64,000 nucleotides of DNA from Sphingobacterium griseoflavum (GCF_014653155.1 NZ_BNAF01000013.1:62001-126000), one strand, 5' to 3'. Shown: positions 24,891-34,200, numbered from the stretch's first letter. Notes: a model not told the origin generated them from the letters alone. A program made the numbers and translations.

Positions 24891-25616
24891 ATGGGAGCTA
24901 CACAAAACATACAGAAACAAATCAGTAAGTTGGCCGACGGAACTACGTTTAAATACGAGCAATTGGATATTGAACCACAGGACTTTTCTGCGACAGCCAA
25001 AGCCATTGAACGACTGATTGCCAAAGGGGTTATCAAAAGAGTTTCAACAGGTGTGTTTTACAAGCCCAAGAAAACTGCTTTTGGTGAACTGAAACCCAAC
25101 GAAGAAGAAATTTTAAAACCTTATCTATTTGAAAAAGGCAAACGTATTGCCTACATCACAGGAATTTCCCTATACAACCGTTTAGGTTTGACAACGCAAA
25201 TTCCCAATAGCATAAAAATTGCAAGTCGGAATAAACGGATTACCGTTTCAAACGGCAACGTAAAAGCAAGCCCTGTAAAAAGTTATGTGGACGTAACCGA
25301 TAAAAACTTTTATTTGTTGGAGTTATTGGACGCATTAAAGGATTTCAAAAAAATTCCTGACTTGGATAAAAGTTCTGTAATCAAAATACTTTTAACAAAA
25401 CTGAAAGAACTCAATCCCACAGAAACAAAAATTTTGATAAAGTGCGGTTTGGCTTATCCACCACGAGTACGGAGTTTTCTCGGTGCATTATTGGAAAACA
25501 TAAAAGCTGAAGGCGATTTAACTGCATTAAAAACGAGTTTAAACCCGCTTTCGGAATACGAATACGGGATTAACGAAAAACAATTAGCGACCGCAAAAAA
25601 TTGGAATATGAAATGA
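24891..25616 (+). CDS. AbiEi-type antitoxin (DUF6088 family)
   Basis: 241 residues. The N-terminal 60 or so form a winged-helix-like domain (YEQLDIEP..., then RLIAKGVIKRVSTGVFYKP). The rest matches the DUF6088/AbiEi antitoxin architecture (AYITGISLYNRLGLTTQIP, IKCGLAYPPRVRSFLGALLE). It should neutralise the AbiEii nucleotidyltransferase and repress the operon through the inverted repeat just upstream. Its stop overlaps the toxin start (ATGA at 25613-25616). Base composition is visibly more AT-rich than the flanking chromosome, a sign of acquisition. No other Met lies near the N-terminus, so ATG 24891 is the start despite lying almost at the predicted transcription start. Confidence 0.82.
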   Translation: MGATQNIQKQISKLADGTTFKYEQLDIEPQDFSATAKAIERLIAKGVIKRVSTGVFYKPKKTAFGELKPNEEEILKPYLFEKGKRIAYITGISLYNRLGLTTQIPNSIKIASRNKRITVSNGNVKASPVKSYVDVTDKNFYLLELLDALKDFKKIPDLDKSSVIKILLTKLKELNPTETKILIKCGLAYPPRVRSFLGALLENIKAEGDLTALKTSLNPLSEYEYGINEKQLATAKNWNMK

Positions 25617-26590
25617 AATTACACGAAAATAAAGAAATGTTTCAAGATGCCATTATTGCTACATCACAGCAATTAGGCATAAAGGAAATTTATATAGAAA
25701 AGGATTATTGGGTAACATTCGCTTTATTCCATATTTTCAAAAATGATATAGGCAAACAAACCGTTTTTAAAGGCGGAACAGCGTTATCAAAATGCTTTGA
25801 ATTGGTACGGCGGTTTTCGGAAGATATTGATTTGGTCGTATTGAGAAATGAAAGCGAAACGGGTAATCAACTAAAAAGCAAAATTAAAAAAATTTCCAAG
25901 TGCGTTTCAAACGTACTTCCCGAAATGGACATTGATGGAATTACCAATAAAGTCGGAATGATACGCAAATCAGCACATAATTATCCACGAACTTTCACAG
26001 GACATTTCGGACAAGTGCGAGACATTATCATTGTTGAATCTACTTGGTTAGGAAATTTTGAACCATACACAACAGCAAATGTAAGTTCGTTCATTTACGA
26101 AATGATGTTGCAGAACAACCAACAAACACTCATTGACGAATACGAAATGAATCCGTTTGAAGTATTGGTATTGAACACCAAAAGAACGTTGTGCGAAAAA
26201 ATTATGAGCTTGGTGCGTTTTTCTCAAACACAAGAACCCATTACAGATTTACGAAACAAAATCCGTCATACTTACGACATTCATTTGATGCTGAAAGATG
26301 AAAATCTGAAATCTTTCTTTCAATCAGACGAATTTGAAACAATGCTTTTGCGAGTAGCAAATGATGACATCACAAGTTTCAAAAACAACAACGAATGGTT
26401 AGCCAATCACCCAACGACAGCAATTATTTTTTCTGATACAACAGACACTTGGAATAAAATCAAAGATGCTTACACAAAAAGTCTCAGTGAATTGGTTTTT
26501 GGCGAACTTCCACCCGAAAAGGACATACTAAAAACTTTGACAACAGTAGCGGACAGATTGAAACCAATAGAATGGAACATAAAACCATAA
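25613..26590 (+). CDS. AbiEii/AbiGii-type nucleotidyltransferase toxin
   Basis: 325 residues from ATG 25613, which overlaps the antitoxin stop; a TTG at 25601 is a weaker alternative. The minimal nucleotidyltransferase core is intact: FKGGTALSK (GGT motif) followed by FSEDIDLVVL (DxD metal ligands). Downstream, KRTLCEKIMSLVRF and HTYDIHLML match the rest of the AbiEii family. Such toxins transfer nucleotides onto an RNA target and mediate abortive phage infection or plasmid/island maintenance as type IV toxin-antitoxin systems. Nothing looks broken. AT-rich like its partner. Confidence 0.85.
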   Translation: MKLHENKEMFQDAIIATSQQLGIKEIYIEKDYWVTFALFHIFKNDIGKQTVFKGGTALSKCFELVRRFSEDIDLVVLRNESETGNQLKSKIKKISKCVSNVLPEMDIDGITNKVGMIRKSAHNYPRTFTGHFGQVRDIIIVESTWLGNFEPYTTANVSSFIYEMMLQNNQQTLIDEYEMNPFEVLVLNTKRTLCEKIMSLVRFSQTQEPITDLRNKIRHTYDIHLMLKDENLKSFFQSDEFETMLLRVANDDITSFKNNNEWLANHPTTAIIFSDTTDTWNKIKDAYTKSLSELVFGELPPEKDILKTLTTVADRLKPIEWNIKP

Positions 26591-26600
26591 GATTAAAGTC

Positions 26601-26639
26601 AGAATGAAGCCAAGTCGTTTTCCCTTCGTTCATTTGTGG
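26601..26639. repeat. Right flanking direct repeat of the AbiE module
   Basis: 39 bp starting AGAATGAAGC, 10 bp after the AbiEii stop codon. It matches 24652-24690 at 31 of 39 positions. One frame continues for some 35 codons with a hydrophobic stretch, possibly the tail of a lost gene. Confidence 0.55.
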
Positions 26640-26917
26640 ATTGGGAAACCGCGCCGCTCTTGTCCGTGGCTGTTCTCGCTTTGGCTGTTTACGGGATTGG
26701 TTTGGCGACAAAATTCTATGAAAAAGAGGATTGCTGTTAGCGAGTGATTTTCGTATCTTTAAGATAATAAAGTACATGGACTGATTGGAAAAATTTCTGT
26801 TAAGAAATCTCAAAAGCCTACAATGTAGAATATAGTAAAGGAGACTTATTCGGTTACCTTTCTTGATAGTTTACTTGCTAATAGTAATACAATCAATGCA
26901 TTAGAGGAGCTGTGTAA

Positions 26918-26934
26918 AATCCTGCCGCCCAGAC
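26918..26934. repeat. Imperfect third copy of the tRNA-Pro end repeat
   Basis: AATCCTGCCGCCCAGAC matches the tRNA-derived repeat at 15 of 17 positions, in the same orientation, 328 bp beyond the AbiEii stop. It may be a diverged distal attachment site or a chance match. Confidence 0.35.
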
Positions 26935-27085
26935 ACTATTTACGAAATGTGATGTCAAAAAGCCGCAAATCTCATTTTAATCTTTCTTAAAAACCACCAA
27001 ATATCAATGTACTTTATAATTGATAAATTCTTAACATCATAGGATATGCTGTTGCGAAATTACGTCTAGCTGGCGTACGTCTTTT

Positions 27086-27493
27086 TTATATCGTTAAAGG
27101 ATGATGCCTCCCGCCCTCACCCGTCAGCCGTAGGCGAATACACGATTTACCGAGGAAAGCACGGCAAGCTCGATTTCCTAGTGAAGTAAGGCATTTCACT
27201 AGTGAAGTAAGACGTTTCAGTAGTGAAGTGAGGCATTTCCCATATCTTTCAAAACTTTTCCATAATGAAGGAAGGCGATTCAGTAGTGAAGTGAGGCATT
27301 TCCCATATCTTTCAAAACTTTTCCATAATGAAGGAAGGCGATTCAGTAGTGAAGTGAGGCATTTCCCATATCTTTCAAAGCATTTCACTAGTGAAGTAAG
27401 ACATTTCACTAGTGAACCAAAGTATTTCAGTAGTGAAGTGAGGCATTTTCCATAAGTTTCAAAGCGTTTCAATTGTGAATCAACTGTTTTCAT
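27086..27493 (-). CDS. Possible heptad-repeat protein encoded by the 21-bp array
   Basis: Because the repeat unit is 21 bp, the minus strand stays open for 135 codons from ATG 27493. It would encode seven-residue repeats such as KCLTSLL, NRLPSLW and KSFERYG. The pattern has regularly spaced Leu/Phe and basic residues and could form a basic amphipathic helix. A + strand frame over the array is also open (repeats such as VRHFPYL), which weakens the case for coding. No ribosome-binding site or promoter is evident. Either frame could be a by-product of the DNA repeat. Confidence 0.25.
   Translation of the reverse strand: MKTVDSQLKRFETYGKCLTSLLKYFGSLVKCLTSLVKCFERYGKCLTSLLNRLPSLWKSFERYGKCLTSLLNRLPSLWKSFERYGKCLTSLLKRLTSLVKCLTSLGNRACRAFLGKSCIRLRLTGEGGRHHPLTI
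27176..27490. repeat. Tandem array of fifteen 21-bp units with a 63-bp higher-order repeat
   Basis: Fifteen uninterrupted 21-bp units. Units beginning at 27218, 27281 and 27344 are identical and spaced exactly 63 bp; the first two 63-bp blocks (27218-27280, 27281-27343) are identical over their full length. Three unit types alternate inside each block. The perfect palindrome TTCACTAGTGAA occurs at 27195, 27384 and 27405. 21 bp equals two helical turns, so every unit presents the same face. There are no spacers, so it is not a CRISPR array. Confidence 0.92.
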
Positions 27494-27569
27494 TGTTTTG
27501 TTGGTAGACGCATCAATGTTCTTAGGGAGGGGCTAGACAAGCCCCACCTTTCCCATCAACAGGAACAGT

Positions 27570-28562
27570 TTATAGATTGTGATTAATAATTACTCGTCCC
27601 CCGGCAGATCGTGCAGGAAAGTCTTCTAAAGCCTCTGTTAGTTCATGTAGAGAGATTTCGGAAATGAGTTTATCCAAATTATGCGGTTTCCATTGCTCGG
27701 CTAGCAATTTCCAAACACGGGCTTTGCTATCAATGGGTGGCTCAACAGAGTCTATCCCTGACAGCTTAACACCACGAAGAATGAATGGAAATACACTGGT
27801 CGAGATTTCGGCGCTGCCCACATTTCCACAAGATGTTACAATCCCTCCATATTTTGCGGATTTTAGCATCGCCGAAAGAAGATCTCCACCAACCACATCT
27901 ATTCCCGCATGATAGGTCGCCTTTGAGAGGGGTTTGCTATTGTGTAGTTCTATGAAGCTATTTGCGTCTTGGTATGCATGGGCGCCCAAGATATGCAATA
28001 AATATGCACGATCTGCGCGCCTCGACAACGATGTAACCCGAAAACCTAGCCCCGATAAAATAGAGACTGCTATACTGCCCACCCCACCGGTACAGCCATT
28101 TACAACAATTGATGCTTGAGCTGGCACATGGTTCACGATCTCGTTGATACATAATCCTGCAGTGAGTCCCGCCGTGCCGTAAGCTGCTGCCTCGCGCTGC
28201 GTCATATTCTCCGGCAGCTTTACTGCCCAGTGTGCAGGAACACTAATATATTGTCCAAATCCTCCCCAGGTATTCATCCCCAAGTCATACCCGGTAACAA
28301 TAACCAGATCTCCCAATTCGAATAAATCGGAGCTTGATCGCACAACCTCCCCAACAGCATCTATTCCGGGAACATGGGGATAATTTTTTGTAATGCCTTT
28401 TGTTCCTTTTGCAGATAAGACATCCTTATAGTTAATAGAGGAATAGTTTACCTTTATGAGCAGGTCATTTTCCGGTATATCGGCTGTGTTCAAGTTGTCT
28501 ACACCCACGATAAATTGGTCATGTACACGTTTTACCACAAGCGCTCTGTATCTTTCTTCCAT
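27570..28562 (-). CDS. YhdH/YhfP family quinone oxidoreductase (MDR superfamily)
   Basis: 330 residues from ATG 28562 (MEERYRALVVKR); upstream in-frame codons lack family resemblance. NYSSINYKDVLSAKG and YPHVPGIDAVGEV match the GroES-like domain of YhdH. NGCTGGVGSIAVSIL is the NADPH-binding Rossmann motif, and SVFPFILRGVKLSGIDSV is the family's closing signature. No zinc-binding cysteines are seen. YhdH-type enzymes reduce acrylyl-CoA or small enones/quinones. It is divergent from an HxlR regulator 108 bp away, suggesting control by it in response to electrophiles. Confidence 0.85.
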   Translation of the reverse strand: MEERYRALVVKRVHDQFIVGVDNLNTADIPENDLLIKVNYSSINYKDVLSAKGTKGITKNYPHVPGIDAVGEVVRSSSDLFELGDLVIVTGYDLGMNTWGGFGQYISVPAHWAVKLPENMTQREAAAYGTAGLTAGLCINEIVNHVPAQASIVVNGCTGGVGSIAVSILSGLGFRVTSLSRRADRAYLLHILGAHAYQDANSFIELHNSKPLSKATYHAGIDVVGGDLLSAMLKSAKYGGIVTSCGNVGSAEISTSVFPFILRGVKLSGIDSVEPPIDSKARVWKLLAEQWKPHNLDKLISEISLHELTEALEDFPARSAGGRVIINHNL

Positions 28563-28621
28563 AGTTTTTTTTATAAATTTGATCAATAAAATTAAAGGAA
28601 ACAATAACTTACATTTTGTTC

Positions 28622-28633
28622 AGTACCTGTACT
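28622..28633. promoter_or_regulatory. Palindrome in the YhdH/HxlR divergent region
   Basis: AGTAC-CT-GTACT lies between the two divergent genes. HxlR/YodB-type regulators bind GTAC-containing inverted repeats, so this is a plausible operator. Confidence 0.5.
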
Positions 28634-28670
28634 TAGGTTAAGTTCTGTTGAGTTTTAGCAGTTTAAAATT

Positions 28671-29012
28671 ATGCAAGACATAGAGAATGTAGAAATTAGT
28701 TGCCCCTCAGACGCTTTTTTAAAGATAATCAAGGGGAAATGTAAATCCACAATCATTGTGATGATCAAAAAGGGTCGCAATCGTTTCAGTGAAATGAAGA
28801 AAACGTTGCCAACCATCAGTGAGCGTATGATTGCTAAACAGCTAAACGAGCTAGAAAGTGATGATATCATAACACGCAAGGTTATTGAAGCAATGCCGTT
28901 GCGGGTAGAATACTATTTGACAGATTATGGCGAGAGTATCTATCCAATTGTACATGATATGAGAAAATGGGGATATAAACATCTAGAAAAGTTAAAAACT
29001 GCTGGATGGTAA
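28671..29012 (+). CDS. HxlR family winged-helix transcriptional regulator
   Basis: 113 residues, the family's usual size. Cys11 in ISCPSDAFLKII corresponds to the conserved N-terminal Cys used by HxlR/YodB proteins to sense quinones or aldehydes. The winged helix is clear in RFSEMKKTLPTISERMIAKQLNELESDDII and the closing TDYGESIYPIV. The usual GGKWK is GKCKS here, placing a second Cys at 24 near the first helix. Divergent from the YhdH-like oxidoreductase, which is its most likely target. Confidence 0.88.
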   Translation: MQDIENVEISCPSDAFLKIIKGKCKSTIIVMIKKGRNRFSEMKKTLPTISERMIAKQLNELESDDIITRKVIEAMPLRVEYYLTDYGESIYPIVHDMRKWGYKHLEKLKTAGW

Positions 29013-29360
29013 TATTACAGATTGCTTCGCCCCCAGCTCATACCCCTTGCAGCGGTCTCAGGGATTTCCAGCTAGAACAGGCGTTTAAGAAGTTCGCTAC
29101 GTCGACGATATAAACGAAAGCGTATGCAATACATATGTGCTAGAAGAACATTATACTCATTTTTGGCTGGATAACCAGCCCTAATACCGTCCATTGCACC
29201 AAGTAACAGTAGCAGCCTCCAGAGCATACAGGCAGAGAAGATACGTGTCTTTTTGTAATAATGCAGATCAGATGCGTATGGAAAGTAGGATATCTGATGA
29301 AAAAAGATATATTTGTTTAAACATCACCATGCCTTGGGCAAGCGGCAGTAGCGTAGTATA
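29013..29360. other. Intergenic region before the ECF sigma gene
   Basis: 348 bp. A TATATTTG box (29308-29315) lies 45 bp before the sigma start and may be its -7 element, though no good -33 TTG was found. A short + strand open frame here shows no protein-like character. Confidence 0.4.
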
Positions 29361-29924
29361 TTGGAAATTGAAGATACACATATAGAGGAACTGAGAAAAG
29401 GCAACCGCATAGTTTTTAAGACGGTGTATGACCTGTATTGGTCTAAACTATATATATCTGCTTTTAACCTACTGCAGGATCGGGAACAGGCAGAAGATGT
29501 TGTGCAAGAGGTTTTTGGTCACCTATGGAGTCATGCTGCACGGTTGGAAATCGTCAGCCTACGAGCTTGGTTGTTTACCGCTGTGCGTTACCAGGTATTC
29601 AATGTAATCCGCTCGGGAAAGGTTCGCAGGCGATTTGAGAACTTAGCGATCATCGAAGAATTTTCGTTCAATATTGCCGAACTGAAAATGGACGCAGACG
29701 ATATCAAGATGAGGGTTGTTCGCGCGCTGGATGAGCTTCCTCCAAAATGCAGGGAAATTATGCTGTTGAACAAAATGGAATATAAGTCCTATCGCGAGAT
29801 TGCAGCCATGCTGGATATATCGGAAAAGACCGTAGAAAATCAATTGGCTATCGGGATGAAAAAACTCCGAATCGCTCTGAAAGACCTCTCTTTTTTAATT
29901 CCTTTCTTGTTTTTGGATCTGTAA
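29361..29924 (+). CDS. ECF RNA polymerase sigma factor (FecI-like, Bacteroidota type)
   Basis: 187 residues. Region 2 is visible as FKTVYDLYWSKLYISAFNLL...EDVVQEVFGHLW, with RAWLFTAVRYQVFNVIR closing it. Region 4 is ALDELPPKCREIMLLNKMEYKSYREIAAML..VENQL. The start is TTG 29361; an in-frame stop at 29349-29351 excludes longer forms and no in-frame ATG lies near. It is followed after 205 bp by a FecR anti-sigma factor and an STN-bearing SusC receptor, the standard trans-envelope signalling trio. It should direct transcription of the SusC/SusD operon when the receptor binds its substrate. Confidence 0.88.
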   Translation: MEIEDTHIEELRKGNRIVFKTVYDLYWSKLYISAFNLLQDREQAEDVVQEVFGHLWSHAARLEIVSLRAWLFTAVRYQVFNVIRSGKVRRRFENLAIIEEFSFNIAELKMDADDIKMRVVRALDELPPKCREIMLLNKMEYKSYREIAAMLDISEKTVENQLAIGMKKLRIALKDLSFLIPFLFLDL

Positions 29925-30017
29925 GGAAGTTTGTCTAAAACATATATTACCCGCTAATTTTTCAGGAAAATTATACGTTCACAACCTCTAGGTTATGAAG
30001 TTCATACCTTCTTAACG

Positions 30018-30080
30018 ATTTTTTTAAAAAAAAGTCATTTTGCTTTGGGGGGTTTCGGGCGTGAGGGTTACTTATAATAA
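30018..30080 (+). promoter_or_regulatory. A/T tract plus G-rich element upstream of the FecR gene
   Basis: A run of T then A residues (about 30019-30033) is followed by GGGGGGTTTCGGGCGTGAGG and TTACTTATAATAAAG. The composition differs sharply from the surroundings and lies 50-110 bp before the FecR start. It may be a promoter recognised by the ECF sigma or a leader structure; no consensus is known to me with certainty. Confidence 0.3.
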
Positions 30081-30129
30081 AGCGACATTACAACTAACTC
30101 CTCGCAATAATTATTAATCGTGCCAAAAA

Positions 30130-31125
30130 ATGGATAAAAAACGCTTAGATATCTTGATTGATCAGTTTCATGCCGGTGATATTTCTTCAGAAGGCAAGAA
30201 AGAATTGATGGAATACTATAATCGTATGCAGGGATTGACCGATTGGGATGAGGATTTGATGGGCGATTTTTCGGAAACAAAGACCCGCATCTTTGAAAAC
30301 TTAACACCTACGCTAGCAGATACCAAGAAAAGTCGAACGCTGCGCCTCAATCCGATGTGGCTAAGAGCCGTTGCGGTATTGGCCGTGGTGGTGGCAGTAT
30401 CATTCTATATGCTGTTCGATACCTTTAATGCACCCAAGCTGGTCGCTATCACCTCCGGCAAAGCGATGAAGGAGGTAGCATTGCCTGATGGATCTAAAAT
30501 CACGCTAAATATAAATAGCAAACTCACCTATCCGGCCGAATTTGCGGAAGATGAACGCGTTGTCGAGTTCGAAGGCGAAGGTTTTTTTGAAATAAGCAGT
30601 AACGCTAAACGTCCTTTCATCGTAAAAGCTGCCGACATGCAAGTAAAGGTGCTGGGGACATCGTTCAACCTGAAGGCATATGCCGAAGATGCATTTTTCG
30701 AGACATCATTGATTAAGGGCAAAGTCGAAATATATACGACTAAGGAGCAACATAAATTGACCACGCTTATGCCCAATCAAAAGTTTTCCATTAACAAAGA
30801 TGTGCTGCAGCGGGCATCATTACCTGATGTGAAGTCTACCATTGAGGTTAACGCTATGCAATTCATTGATGAAGGGAAGACCGCCCCTGTGGATGTCGCT
30901 TGGCGCGAAGGAAAGTTTGCGTTCGCTTCGATGACACTGGAGGACATCGCAAAAGAGATATATAGAAGATACGGTGTTGGCATTGAAGTCGATAACCAAG
31001 AACTGGCGAAGACGCGATACAGTGGTACGTTTACTACTGAAAGTATTCAGGAAGTGCTGGCTGCGCTGAGCTTGGTCAAACCGTTTTCTTACAGAAAGGA
31101 GGGCGAAAAAATTGTAATCTACTAA
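30130..31125 (+). CDS. FecR family anti-sigma factor
   Basis: 331 residues. A cytoplasmic N-terminal segment binds the sigma factor. One membrane helix (AVAVLAVVVAVSFYMLF, about residues 77-95) crosses the inner membrane. The periplasmic FecR domain follows (VALPDGSKITLNINSKLTYP, then FEGEGFFEISSNAKRPFIVK). A C-terminal DUF4974 domain (MTLEDIAKEIYRRYGVGIEV) ends the protein. It should hold the ECF sigma inactive until contacted by the STN domain of the SusC protein encoded 133 bp downstream. Confidence 0.92.
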   Translation: MDKKRLDILIDQFHAGDISSEGKKELMEYYNRMQGLTDWDEDLMGDFSETKTRIFENLTPTLADTKKSRTLRLNPMWLRAVAVLAVVVAVSFYMLFDTFNAPKLVAITSGKAMKEVALPDGSKITLNINSKLTYPAEFAEDERVVEFEGEGFFEISSNAKRPFIVKAADMQVKVLGTSFNLKAYAEDAFFETSLIKGKVEIYTTKEQHKLTTLMPNQKFSINKDVLQRASLPDVKSTIEVNAMQFIDEGKTAPVDVAWREGKFAFASMTLEDIAKEIYRRYGVGIEVDNQELAKTRYSGTFTTESIQEVLAALSLVKPFSYRKEGEKIVIY

Positions 31126-31258
31126 CTAACAGCTATTAAAGTAGTGCACAAAGATCTCTTACATCCTTGCGCACTATAGGGTACTAGTCGTCTAGAGGTT
31201 TAAAGATTGGCGTCAGACAACCTCTTTATTGATCAACTATTTAATCCATTCTAAATTT

Positions 31259-34200
31259 ATGAATAATATTTTAAAGCAGAAGCGCTTTGAAAAAACTTCT
31301 GCTTGTTTTCAAGTGGTATTGTATATGAAGCTTACGCTTATTTTAATATGTGCAGGAATGCTAAGTGTATCGGCGGGGGCATTTTCTCAAAACAAGGTTT
31401 CCGTTAATTTTAAGAATGTTTCCTTAACGACGTTTTTACGTGGTATCGAAGCCAAGTCTGCTATTCGCTTTGTTTACAGCGATGAGATACTGGAGAAACC
31501 TATCCGTGTTACGCTACAGGCCGAAAATGCAGATGTCATTTCCGTATTGGAAGAGGCACTCAATGGGCAAGGAATTGCTGTCTCCAAGGTAAATGAATCA
31601 CTTTATGCACTACGTTCGGAAAGTAAATCGTCTCCTGTTCAGCAAGAACGCGAGGTGTCCGGGCGGGTGCTCGACCCAGAAGGTAAAGCAATAGGTAAGG
31701 CTACCATTTGGTTAGTCGGTACAAAAATCGGTACCTCTACCAATGAGGGCGGATATTTCCGGTTGGCTTACAACAGCGATGAAGTAAAGGAAGTAGAAAT
31801 TCGATCGGTCGGTTTTCAGCCTATGAAATTGCCAATCGGCGAGGGAAAACTGGGCGACATCAAATTGGTGAAAGAAGACAATACCTTGGAAGAAGTCGTT
31901 ATCAACACAGGTATGTTCGAGCGAAAAGCCGGAACCTTTACGGGTAGTACCGTCACGTTCAGTCAGGCGCAGATCAAAGAAGTGACGAACCAAAACGCGC
32001 TCGCTGCACTAGCCATCCTCGACCCATCGTTTCAAATTTTAGAAAACAACGAGCTGGGATCCAATCCCAATGCTTTGCCTGATATTCAGCTCAGAGGACA
32101 GTCAGGATTTTCTGAAGATTTACGTACATCGTATAGCAATGCCCCCAACCAGCCCTTATTTATCATTGACGGATTTGAATCCACTATACAGCGACTTTTC
32201 GATCTGAACATCAATTTGATAAGCAGCATTACTATTTTGAAAGATGCTGCAGCAAAGGCTATGTGGGGTGCTAAGGCTGGTAACGGTGTTGTGGTGGTCG
32301 AAACGATCAAACCCTTGCCAGGAGCGGTGCGCATCGGTTACAATGCAAGCGTTAACATTACAGCGCCTGATTTGAGCAGCTACAGATTGACCAATGCGAT
32401 GCAAAAGATTGAAGCCGAAGTATTAGCGGGACGCTACAGCTCTCCTTATCCGACCGACCAAGCTAGTTTGACAGAGGAATACACGCAAAATCTCAAAGCA
32501 GCGTTGGCAGGTGTGGACACCTATTGGTTGTCGCAGCCGTTGCAGAATGGGGTAGGACAGCGCCACACAATCACGGCTGATGGCGGTGATGATCGCGTGC
32601 AGTACTCGGTCAATCTTACCTACAATAACAATAAAGGGGTTATGAAAGGCTCTGATCGCACCACCTACGCTGGGCAGTCGGTGTTGCTTTACCGAAATGG
32701 AAAGATATCAGCGACGAATAATCTAAGCATCGACCGCAATTTTGCACGGAATAGCCCCTACGGATCATTCTCCGATTATGCGCGAATGAATCCCTACTGG
32801 CGTATATATGATGAAAACGGCGCTTTGATTCCTGCGTATGAGATTTCGCGAGATAGGTTTACAAATGCCTCCTCGTTATTGGGCAATCCGCTGTACAATG
32901 CAACCTTGAACACAAAGGATGGGTCTAACTATACCACGATTACCGAAAATTTCCAACTAGATTACCGTTTTAGTGAGCGCTTTCGCTTGAACGCCCGTGT
33001 CGGCTACAACCAGCAAAACCTAAACAACGAACTGTTTCGATCTGCTTTGCATACCGATTACCTCAATATCTCGCCAAGCAGCGCTTCGTACCTAGATCGC
33101 GGTATCTACAGGGTGTCAGAAAGCTTTTTGAAAGGCGTTACTTCAGATGTGCAGGCTGCGTATAATAAAAGGTTTGGGTTGCATCAGTTTTATGTTAACG
33201 GTGTGTTCACGCTTAACGAGCAAAGCCAATCCACATCTGGCTACACCATGGTGGGATTTCCAAACGATAAAATCGACAACATCTCCATGGGACGGCGATA
33301 TGAAGAAGGAAGCAAAGCTGTCGGAACGGAAAACACCGTAAGAACTGCGGCAATCACTTCAGCGTTGAACTATTCGTACGATAACCGTTACTTGTTGGAT
33401 GCTTCCTATAGAAGAAATGCTTCTTCGCAATTCGGTCGAAACTCGCGCTGGGGTAATTTTTGGGCTGTAGGGGCAGGATGGAATGTCCACCAAGAGCAAT
33501 TTGCCCAGCATGTAACTTGGATTGACCTCTTGCGGTTTACGGCCAATACCGGGGTAACAGGCACTCCTCCCGGTCAAAACGCTTACCAGTCTCTCGCAAC
33601 GTATCGCTACAATACGGATATCACCTACAACGGCGATATGGGATTGAACTTGATCGCGCTCGCCAACCCAGATCTTGAATGGCAAAAAGTGCTGGAGACC
33701 AATTATCGCGCAGAATTTGGATTGTTCAATAGATTCAACGCAAGTTTTGAATACTACATCAGAGATACAAAAAATCTACTGCTCAGTCTGGAGACAGCAC
33801 CGTCTCTAGGCTTTGACAACTATGCAGAGAATATAGGAGAGGTGCGCAACAAAGGCTTTCAGGCCATGGTTAATTATCGGTTGATCAGGAATGTAGAAAA
33901 GCGCTTTAACGTCAGTGTATTTGGAAACGTTGCCCATAATACCAATAAGATAAGCAAGATCTCGACGTCCTTGGAAGCGCTCAATCGCTTGAAGGATGAG
34001 CTTTATTCGGAGACCCAAAGCGGTTCAGCAGCGTTTGAGGCTCGACAAGACATCACGAGAAGATACCAAGTCGGCCAATCCATGAATGCGATATGGGCTG
34101 TTCGTTCGTTGGGGATCGACCCGTCAAATGGAAAGGAAATTTTTCTTAAACAGGATGGCACCATTACCTACGAGTGGTCGGCATTGGATCAAGTAGTGAG

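Larger units (their letters stand above)
26591..27085. other. Non-coding stretch between the AbiE module and the 21-bp array
   Basis: About 495 bp. It holds the right flanking repeat of the AbiE module, a short hydrophobic open frame (26597-26740, about 47 codons) of unknown origin and the imperfect third copy of the tRNA-end repeat. No complete gene is seen. Confidence 0.5.

Noticed and set aside
27176..27490. CRISPR array
   Set aside because: Units are contiguous 21-bp tandem repeats without unique spacers, and no cas gene is present.
29194..29385. 63-codon + strand frame before the sigma gene
   Set aside because: No family resemblance, and it overlaps the sigma start.
31126..31258. Hairpin (AGAGGTT...AACCTCT) before SusC as an attenuator
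   Set aside because: Only 7 bp with a long loop and no clean T-run, so it is not distinguishable from chance.
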